A stretch of DNA of 8,175 nucleotides from NCBI GenBank assembly GCA_035565355.1, contig DATMSM010000087.1:1-8175 (forward strand), read 5' to 3'. The stretch comes from Ga0074130 sp035565355 (GTDB lineage: Bacteria; Pseudomonadota; Gammaproteobacteria; Burkholderiales; Rhodocyclaceae). Under the pieces are notes generated by a model. That model searched no databases. It saw nothing but the letters and a program-made list of their open reading frames with translations, and was not told the origin of the DNA. Positions 1 to 6,117 of the stretch are shown here, in pieces. The translations under genes and the position numbers were made by a program. Positions within the stretch are counted from its first letter, which is position 1; each line of letters opens with the position of its first letter.

Positions 1-145
1 CTCCGGCCACTACGAAACCCTCCTCTACGTCACCGCCGCCATGGCCGCCACCGCCGCCTTCCTCGCACTCAAAGTCCTCAAACCCATGCGATCACAACTT
101 CAAAAGAAGTTTGATGCACTACATGCTGCAGGCAAGGGGCACTAG
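1..145 (+). CDS. C-terminal end of a probable membrane transporter (MFS-like), partial
   Basis: An open frame enters from the left edge (first full codon at base 2) and stops at TAG 143–145, giving 47 visible residues. They hold one hydrophobic, Ala-rich segment (about residues 7–24, LLYVTAAMAATAAFLALKVL) followed by a short basic and polar tail (KPMRSQLQKKF). This is the usual look of the last transmembrane helix and cytoplasmic tail of a major facilitator or similar multi-pass transporter. The substrate cannot be told from this piece. All seven leucines use CTC, CTT or CTA and none uses CTG, unlike the CTG-rich genes downstream, although the sample is small. A terminator hairpin follows at 209–228. 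The reading frame is fairly secure; the family is a guess from the helix-plus-basic-tail pattern. Confidence 0.55.
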   Translation, partial: SGHYETLLYVTAAMAATAAFLALKVLKPMRSQLQKKFDALHAAGKGH

Positions 146-208
146 AGCAGGGCACTAGGAAGGGCCGAGGCTAGCCGTTACAATAGCAGTCTCGGAACAC
201 GCAACATG

Positions 209-238
209 GACGCGCTTTCGGGCGCGTCTTTGTTTTTG
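209..238 (+). terminator. Rho-independent terminator after the upstream transporter gene
   Basis: GACGCGC (209–215) pairs with GCGCGTC (222–228) around a six-base loop (TTTCGG). It is followed directly by a T-rich run, TTTGTTTTTG (229–238). This is a standard intrinsic terminator on the plus strand, 64 bases after the transporter stop codon and before the next gene. The remaining bases between 146 and 314 hold no gene that I can see. Confidence 0.75.
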
Positions 239-263
239 TGAACCTCAAAATTTCAGACGGCAT

Positions 264-272
264 TGCTAGCTA
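264..272 (+). promoter_or_regulatory. Weak candidate extended -10 element for the FAH-family gene and thiS
   Basis: TGCTAGCTA at 264–272 resembles an extended -10 (TG-n-TAGCTA), placed about 43 bases before the start codon at 315. No convincing -35 hexamer lies 16–18 bases upstream. A promoter is expected here because a terminator sits just upstream at 209–238, but this exact position is only a guess. Confidence 0.25.
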
Positions 273-314
273 AAGTGCCGGACAAGTCGAATTTCAACTA
301 GAGGAGTATTTGCC

Positions 315-1088
315 ATGGCAGTTTGGGCACGTTTTCAAACCAAGGACGGCAACACCAGCTTCGGTACCGTCGCCAACGGTCAGATCACCGAGTACAGCGG
401 TGACATGTTCAGCAACCCGACCGCCACCGGCAAGACCTTTGCCGAAGCCGACGTCAAGCTGCTGGCCCCGACCCAGCCGACCAAGATCCTGGCGCTGTGG
501 AACAACTTCAAGGCCCTCGGCGAGAAGCTCGGCAAGGCTGCTCCCGTGCATCCCCTGTTCCTGCTGAAGCCTGTCTCTTCGCTGGCCGGCCCGAACGATG
601 ACATCGTTCGTCCCAAGGCCTACACGGGCAAGATCGCCTACGAAGGCGAGCTGTGCATCGTCATCGGCAAGGCTGCCAAGAATGTGTCGGTTGAAGAGGC
701 CAAGGACTACATCTTCGGCTATACCTGCATCAATGACGTGACCGCCGGCGAAGTGCTGAATGAAGATCCGAACTTCGCACAATGGACCCGCGCCAAGGGG
801 CACGATACTTTCTCCTGCATCGGTCCGGTGATCCAGACCGAGCTCGACTGGGCTTCGAAGAATGTTGTGACCGTAATGGGCGACCAAGAGCGTCAGAACT
901 ATCCGCTCTCCGACATGATTTTCAACCCCTACGAGCAAGTGTCGCGCATCTCGCAGGACATGACCCTGAACCCGGGCGACTGCATCGCCATCGGCACCTC
1001 GATCGGCATCGGTTCGATCAAGGACGGCGCTGTCACCACCGTCACCATCGACGGTATCGGCACCCTGTCGAACAAACTGGTCGGCTAA
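315..1088 (+). CDS. Fumarylacetoacetate hydrolase (FAH) family protein
   Basis: This 257-residue protein has the C-terminal catalytic fold shared by fumarylacetoacetase, acylpyruvases and 2-hydroxyhepta-2,4-diene-1,7-dioate isomerases. These are metal-dependent cytosolic enzymes that cleave, decarboxylate or isomerise 2-oxo/2,4-dioxo acids. Visible family marks are the metal-binding acidic residues E110 and E112 (YEGELCIVIGK) and D141 (CINDVTA), the conserved K161 and D164 in RAKGHDTF, and the closing GTSIGIG…GIGTL region (227–251). The length fits single-domain bacterial members, which lack the long N-terminal domain of true fumarylacetoacetase. The start is set by AGAGGAG eight bases before ATG 315. 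thiS follows after 20 bases, so the two are probably cotranscribed. The family call is secure, but the actual substrate (for example an acylpyruvate or an aromatic meta-cleavage product) cannot be read from sequence. No aromatic-degradation genes are nearby. Confidence 0.92.
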   Translation: MAVWARFQTKDGNTSFGTVANGQITEYSGDMFSNPTATGKTFAEADVKLLAPTQPTKILALWNNFKALGEKLGKAAPVHPLFLLKPVSSLAGPNDDIVRPKAYTGKIAYEGELCIVIGKAAKNVSVEEAKDYIFGYTCINDVTAGEVLNEDPNFAQWTRAKGHDTFSCIGPVIQTELDWASKNVVTVMGDQERQNYPLSDMIFNPYEQVSRISQDMTLNPGDCIAIGTSIGIGSIKDGAVTTVTIDGIGTLSNKLVG

Positions 1089-1108
1089 GACTCAAGAGGC
1101 ATCACGCA

Positions 1109-1309
1109 ATGGAAATGATCGTTAATGGCAAGTCGGTTCAGGTCGAAGGTGTGGCCACGGTAAGCCAATTGCTCGAACAACTTGGCTTTGCCGGCAAACG
1201 TGTCGCAGTCGAGAAGAACGGCGAGATCGTGCCCAAGAGCGTGCATGCCGAGACTGCCATTGCTGCTAGCGACAAGATTGAGATTGTTGTCGCGGTCGGC
1301 GGTGGTTAA
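1109..1309 (+). CDS. thiS: Sulfur carrier protein ThiS
   Basis: This is a 66-residue ubiquitin-like beta-grasp protein. Family knowledge: ThiS is adenylated by ThiF, carries sulfur as a C-terminal thiocarboxylate, and donates it to ThiG to build the thiazole half of thiamine. In the sequence, the N-terminus MEMIVNGKSVQV matches the family's first strand, TVSQLLEQLGFAGKRVAVEKNGEIVP is the typical core, and the protein ends in AVGGG, supplying the required C-terminal Gly-Gly. The size is normal. An AGAGG purine run lies eight to nine bases before ATG 1109. The gene is 20 bases behind the FAH-family gene, and a strong terminator follows 22 bases after the stop, so thiG, its usual downstream partner, is not in the same transcript. 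MoaD is an alternative with the same fold, but the sequence is ThiS-like and MoaD is usually longer (about 80 residues). Confidence 0.93.
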   Translation: MEMIVNGKSVQVEGVATVSQLLEQLGFAGKRVAVEKNGEIVPKSVHAETAIAASDKIEIVVAVGGG

Positions 1310-1331
1310 GCCCTACGCTTCAGGAAGTAAG

Positions 1332-1360
1332 CAAAAAGCCCGGCAGTGCCGGGCTTTTTG
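1332..1360 (+). terminator. Strong Rho-independent terminator after thiS
   Basis: CAAAAAGCCCGGC (1332–1344) pairs perfectly with GCCGGGCTTTTTG (1348–1360) around the loop AGT. It is a 13-bp stem with a GC-rich core, a T-run on the 3' side and an A-run on the 5' side. It lies 22 bases past the thiS stop codon and closes the FAH–thiS unit. The A-run means it could also stop leftward transcription, although no leftward gene ends here. Confidence 0.92.
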
Positions 1361-1395
1361 TTTCTGGCTGCCTGCCTTTGAAATCAAACAGCGCA

Positions 1396-1423
1396 TTGCC
1401 AGAATCCTGGTGGCATCTATACT
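1396..1423 (+). promoter_or_regulatory. Sigma70-type promoter of the copper-storage gene, with overlapping dyad
   Basis: TTGCCA (1396–1401) and TATACT (1418–1423) are close to consensus -35 and -10 boxes, separated by 16 bases. Transcription would start near 1430, giving a 5' leader of about 20 bases. An inverted repeat, CCAG-AATC-CTGG (1399–1410), covers the end of the -35 box and the first part of the spacer. A wider half-site pair, TGCCA (1397–1401) and TGGCA (1411–1415), surrounds it, so a repressor could bind here. The 16-base spacer does not fit the long 19–20 base spacer of CueR/MerR-type promoters. Confidence 0.65.
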
Positions 1424-1449
1424 GATTGAAGCGAATTGCGGAGAGTGCC

Positions 1450-1833
1450 ATGCATACTGACCAGATCCAGTCCTGTATCGCTGCATGCAAGGTGTGTGTT
1501 GTCGCGTGCGATGATTGCGCTACTAACGCCCTGCACGCATCCAATGTGTATGCCATGGAAGAGTGCATGGCGCTTGCGATTGACTGTGCAGAAGTTTGCC
1601 GGTTGGCAATCAGGTATCTAGAGCGTGAGCGTCCGACGGCATCGGCAATCTGCAAAGCCTGCGTGGATGTCTGTGAGCGTTGCCAGGCGGCGTGCGACAC
1701 TTATCAGATGGGCTACTGCCGGGCATGCGCCGAAGCCTGTCGCGAATGCGCAGAGACGTGCCGGATGCTGATTGCGCACGTTGATCGGGAAAGGCATAGC
1801 CACGACAGCGTTCTTGCCGGCTTGCGCCAGTGA
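1450..1833 (+). CDS. csp3: Four-helix-bundle copper storage protein (Csp3-like, DUF326)
   Basis: This 127-residue protein has 18 cysteines (residues 9, 13, 16, 20, 23, 39, 46, 50, 68, 71, 75, 78, 82, 90, 93, 97, 100 and 104), mostly spaced C-x2-C or C-x3-C so that they line one face of each helix. Family knowledge: Csp proteins are tetramers of four-helix bundles that hold many Cu(I) ions by Cys thiolates inside the bundle. The absence of a signal peptide points to the cytosolic Csp3 group rather than the exported Csp1. His-containing ends (H110, H116, H118) may help at the bundle mouth. The ATG at 1450 is chosen because GGAGAG precedes it by four bases and the predicted transcription start is near 1430; an in-frame TTG at 1426 would lie upstream of that. 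It has its own promoter (1396–1423) and converges on thiC. The protein is sometimes mis-annotated as ferredoxin because of its Cys spacing. Confidence 0.9.
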   Translation: MHTDQIQSCIAACKVCVVACDDCATNALHASNVYAMEECMALAIDCAEVCRLAIRYLERERPTASAICKACVDVCERCQAACDTYQMGYCRACAEACRECAETCRMLIAHVDRERHSHDSVLAGLRQ

Positions 1834-1854
1834 TCTCCCGCGAGTGACTCCCAA

Positions 1855-1889
1855 AAGCAAAACGCCCGGACATGCCGGGCGTTTTGCTT
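1855..1889. terminator. Bidirectional terminator between csp3 and thiC
   Basis: AAGCAAAACGCCCGG (1855–1869) pairs perfectly with CCGGGCGTTTTGCTT (1875–1889), a 15-bp stem with the five-base loop ACATG. The TTTT run lies within the 3' arm on either strand (GTTTTGCTT), so it can serve both the rightward csp3 transcript (stop at 1833) and the leftward thiC transcript (stop at 1908). Confidence 0.88.
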
Positions 1890-1907
1890 GGTGCGTGCGG
1901 ACAGCGA

Positions 1908-3836
<1,929 letters not shown>

Positions 3837-3840
3837 ATCG

Positions 3841-3883
3841 GGCTCTCCAGTGTTGAGCTTTGTTGGGCAGCTCTCGGGAAGCC
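3841..3883 (-). promoter_or_regulatory. Possible ribosome-binding-site-masking hairpin in the thiC leader
   Basis: On the thiC mRNA, GGCTTCC (3883–3877) can pair with GGAGAGCC (3848–3841), giving seven pairs with one bulged base, and this covers the thiC Shine-Dalgarno sequence GGAGAG. Inside it, GAGCT (3873–3869) pairs with AGCTC (3859–3855) around a nine-base loop. Together they make a two-part hairpin directly before the start codon. The pairing is visible; a regulatory role is inference. Confidence 0.35.
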
Positions 3884-3903
3884 GCGCTCTTTGGGAACTG
3901 CAT

Positions 3904-3909
3904 ATTGTA
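3904..3909 (-). promoter_or_regulatory. Candidate -10 box of thiC
   Basis: Read on the minus strand this is TACAAT, a good -10 hexamer 67 bases before the thiC ATG. No good -35 box is found at 16–18 bases; the best spaced hexamers are GGCCAT and AGGCCA. If real, the leader would be about 60 bases, too short to hold a complete TPP riboswitch. Further upstream lies a 10-bp palindrome, CAAGCGCTTG (3942–3951), and an inverted pair GCAAGC/GCTTGC (3941–3946 and 3956–3961). The rest of 3910–4048 shows no gene. Confidence 0.35.
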
Positions 3910-4023
3910 CCGGGGATGCTGCAGGAATGGCCTGGCGGATGCAAGCGCTTGGATTGCTTGCGTTAACAGGAAATGTTGATGCGGGAATAAGCCGTTTTGA
4001 GCGGTGCTGCAGCAATTTTGAAG

Positions 4024-4042
4024 GCGCCAACTTGCGTGGCGC
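4024..4042 (-). terminator. Weak candidate terminator hairpin after the SDR gene
   Basis: GCGCCA and TGGCGC (4037–4042 and 4024–4029 on the plus strand) form a 6-bp stem with a seven-base loop, seven bases past the SDR stop. It is followed on the minus strand by CTTCAAAATTG, which is not a proper T-run. It may end the argS–SPOR–dsbA–SDR transcript weakly or not at all. Confidence 0.25.
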
Positions 4043-4048
4043 AATAGC

Positions 4049-4873
4049 TCAGAGCGGCAGGTTCCTGGGCTTGCGGCCGGCGCGGGCGGCGAGGCGGTCG
4101 AAAATGCAATTGGGCAGCAGGCGCATGAGACGGGCGACGATGCCCATCTGCCAGGGAATCACCGTGTAGCGCTTGCCCGTTTCGATGGCGAGCGCAAAGC
4201 GCCGGGCCGCCTCGTCGGCCTCCAGCATGAAGGGCATGGCGTAGTTGTTGGCATCCGTCATCGGCGTGCGGATATAACCGGGCGCGATGGTGACGACCTT
4301 GATGCCGCTGCTGCGCAATTCCACGCGCAGGCTTTCCAGATAGGCGATAACCGCTGCCTTGGAGGCCGAATAGGCGCCCGCACCGGGCAGGCCGCGTATA
4401 CCGGCGACCGAGGCGATGCCGACGAGGCGGCCGGCGCCTTGCCGTTCCATGGCGCCGATAAAGGGCTGGAAGGTGTGCACCATGCCCAGCACATTGGTTT
4501 CCATGATGCGACGGAAGGCCTGGTTGTCCGCGGCCTCCTGCGTCAGGGTGCCGACAGAGATTCCGGCATTGGCGATGACAATGCCGGGCGCGCCGACATG
4601 CGCGATGAAGTCGTTGGCGGCGGAGGCCAATGCGCTTGCATTGGCGACATCGAGCGGATAGAGGTAATGCCGCCCCGGCAAGGTGGCGACCAGGGCGTCG
4701 AGCGCATCCAGGCGGCGTGCCGCCAGCCCCAGCGTGGCACCTTGCGCAGCGTAATGGCGTGCCAGTGCGGCGCCGATGCCGGAGGAGGCGCCCGTAATGA
4801 ACACTGCCCGCGGCGGCAGCGTGCTGCGCGCGACGGGCAGGTGCGGGGCGAGTTCGACCTCGGGTGCTGCCAA
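4049..4873 (-). CDS. Short-chain dehydrogenase/reductase (SDR) family oxidoreductase
   Basis: This 274-residue classical SDR is a cytosolic NAD(P)-dependent oxidoreductase of unknown substrate. The Rossmann cofactor motif is TGASSGIG (27–34). NAG is at 102–104, and the catalytic set is complete: N127, S155 (GIASVAG), Y168 and K172 (YSASK), followed by PG at 198–199. Two arginines after the second strand (AARR, 51–54) suggest NADP(H) preference. The C-terminal tail (MGIVARLMRLLPNCIFDRLAARAG) is hydrophobic and basic and may touch the membrane. The start is TTG at 4873, one base after the dsbA stop (TAAG-TTG). No ATG lies before the cofactor motif, and the next GTG (residue 24) would remove the first strand. 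Expression is therefore probably coupled to dsbA; only a weak purine-rich stretch (AGAAGAAGAAA) precedes it. It is the last gene of the argS cluster. Confidence 0.9.
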   Translation of the reverse strand: MAAPEVELAPHLPVARSTLPPRAVFITGASSGIGAALARHYAAQGATLGLAARRLDALDALVATLPGRHYLYPLDVANASALASAANDFIAHVGAPGIVIANAGISVGTLTQEAADNQAFRRIMETNVLGMVHTFQPFIGAMERQGAGRLVGIASVAGIRGLPGAGAYSASKAAVIAYLESLRVELRSSGIKVVTIAPGYIRTPMTDANNYAMPFMLEADEAARRFALAIETGKRYTVIPWQMGIVARLMRLLPNCIFDRLAARAGRKPRNLPL

Positions 4874-4874
4874 C

Positions 4875-5510
4875 TTATTTCTTCTTCTGGTCGCTGCGTA
4901 CCTTGGCGATCAGGAAGTTGGCGATCTTCAATTGACGGGCATGGTCGCCCTGGGCGATGAGGTAGCGGCCGCCTACGACGATGGCCGGCGTACCCGGTAC
5001 GTTATAGCTACGCGTGAGCTGGTCGGCCAACTTGACCTTATCGATAGTGGCGGACGACTTGTAGATTTCCTCGAACTTGGCGGCATCGACGCCCTTGCTG
5101 GCGACCCAGGCGAACAGCGCCTTTTCGTCGGCGAGGTTTAGGCGCTGCTGGTGCACGGCGACGAAAACCTCGCCGTGCAGCTTGTCGAGCAGGTTCATTG
5201 CTTCCAGCGTGTAATAAATCTTGGCAAAGGGCGCCAGCTGCGGGCGGAACAGCACCGGTACGCGGCGCAGGCTCACGTCCTTGGGCAGGGTTTCTGCCCA
5301 CTTCTCCAGCAGGGGCTCCATGTCAGCGCAGTGCGGGCAGGTATAGAAGAAGAACTCGGTCACTTCAATCTTGCCGGCCGGTGCCTCGGTGGGCATGGGG
5401 CCCAGATACACCATGTAGTCCGTGCCGGCCTCCGGCGTTTGCGCGTGGGCAGTGCCGAAGCTCAGGCTGAGAACGGCAGCAAAGGTATACAGCAGCGACT
5501 TGAGTTTCAT
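4875..5510 (-). CDS. dsbA: Thiol:disulfide interchange protein DsbA
   Basis: This 211-residue periplasmic thioredoxin-fold oxidase puts disulfide bonds into newly exported proteins and is reoxidised by DsbB. A Sec signal peptide is clear: the basic start MKLK, the hydrophobic core LLYTFAAVLSLSFG, and a likely cut after AHA (residue 23). The active site is C58-P59-H60-C61 in FFFYTCPHC, the classic DsbA CPHC. The cis-proline loop is at T174-P175 (VPGTPAIVVGG), and the helical insert lies between them. The ATG at 5510 is preceded by GAGGA with a six-base spacing. The gene lies 58 bases after the SPOR gene and one base before the SDR gene. No terminator or clear promoter is seen in the 58-base gap, so read-through from argS is likely. 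A DsbL-like or DsbC-like role is unlikely given the CPHC motif and the absence of a dimerisation domain. Confidence 0.95.
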   Translation of the reverse strand: MKLKSLLYTFAAVLSLSFGTAHAQTPEAGTDYMVYLGPMPTEAPAGKIEVTEFFFYTCPHCADMEPLLEKWAETLPKDVSLRRVPVLFRPQLAPFAKIYYTLEAMNLLDKLHGEVFVAVHQQRLNLADEKALFAWVASKGVDAAKFEEIYKSSATIDKVKLADQLTRSYNVPGTPAIVVGGRYLIAQGDHARQLKIANFLIAKVRSDQKKK

Positions 5511-5568
5511 GCTTTATCCTCGATGTGAACGCAATGCTTGAGTGCTGCGCCTGCGCGCGGCGGAAAAC

Positions 5569-6117
5569 TTATTCCTTGACCTTGACCACAGTCGCCTGGA
5601 CGCCGCCTTGGGACAGCTGGGTGCGCACACGGTTCATTTCCTCGGCCTTGGCGTAAGGGCCGCTGCGCACGCGATACATCTTGCCTTTTTCGGGGAGCGT
5701 GACTTCGCTGAGCGTGGCTTCGATGCCCAGCAGGGCCAGTTCGCCCTTGAGGTTTTCGGCGTCGGCTTTTTTCTGGAAGGCGCCGGCCTGCAGGAAGTAG
5801 CTTTCATTGACGATGGGCGCGTCCGCAACGGGGGGCGGCGCCTTGGGCGCCGGTGCCGCATCCTGGCCGCCGGGCAGAATGTTGTAGAAGTCAAAGCGCT
5901 GCTTCTCGCCCGGTTTGGCGGGCAGACTTTCGGCGGCGCCGGCCGTCGCGCCCTTGCCCTTCTCGGCAGAAGGAAGGATGCCGTCCTTGTTCTGGAAGGG
6001 GCTGTGGCTGCGGTTCAGATACCAGACCACGCCGGCGGCGATGACCACGCCCAGCACCAGGCCGACAAAGAGGCCGACAAAGGTGTTGCCGCGCTGCGAA
6101 CGAAATGTCTTGCTCAT
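5569..6117 (-). CDS. SPOR-domain inner-membrane protein (FtsN-like)
   Basis: This 182-residue bitopic protein has a short cytoplasmic basic start (MSKTFRSQRG), one transmembrane helix at about residues 13–35 (FVGLFVGLVLGVVIAAGVVW), and a Pro/Ala/Lys-rich periplasmic linker (about 36–104). A C-terminal SPOR domain follows (about 107–181: YFLQAGAF at its start, YRVRSGPY in the middle, VKVK at its end). Family knowledge: SPOR domains bind denuded septal peptidoglycan, and such proteins, FtsN among them, act in cell division. The layout is that of FtsN, but the protein is shorter than E. coli FtsN (319 residues) and I cannot say it is the true orthologue. The ATG overlaps the argS stop by one base (TAATG), and GGAGAG (6124–6129) lies six bases upstream inside argS, so translation is coupled. 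Confidence 0.9.
   Translation of the reverse strand: MSKTFRSQRGNTFVGLFVGLVLGVVIAAGVVWYLNRSHSPFQNKDGILPSAEKGKGATAGAAESLPAKPGEKQRFDFYNILPGGQDAAPAPKAPPPVADAPIVNESYFLQAGAFQKKADAENLKGELALLGIEATLSEVTLPEKGKMYRVRSGPYAKAEEMNRVRTQLSQGGVQATVVKVKE

Noticed and set aside
178..240. A small RNA between a TACAAT box (179–184) and the terminator at 209–238
   Set aside because: The box has no -35 partner, and the product would be only about 45 bases made mostly of the terminator. The hairpin is better explained as the end of the transporter transcript.
294..938. A 214-codon minus-strand open frame across the FAH-family gene
   Set aside because: It is a mirror of a gene with clear family motifs and a good SD on the plus strand, with no independent support.
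1426..1449. An upstream TTG start for the copper storage protein
   Set aside because: It would lie at or before the predicted transcription start near 1430. The ATG at 1450 has GGAGAG close by, and the extra eight residues do not form a signal peptide.
1450..1833. Ferredoxin annotation for the Cys-rich protein
   Set aside because: There are far too many cysteines, spread along four predicted helices, and the paired C-x2-C-x2-C-x3-C-P cluster pattern of ferredoxins is absent.
3837..3944. A 36-residue N-terminal extension of ThiC (start at 3944)
   Set aside because: The ATG at 3836 has a good SD six bases upstream and matches the usual ThiC start. The candidate -10 box also lies inside the extension.
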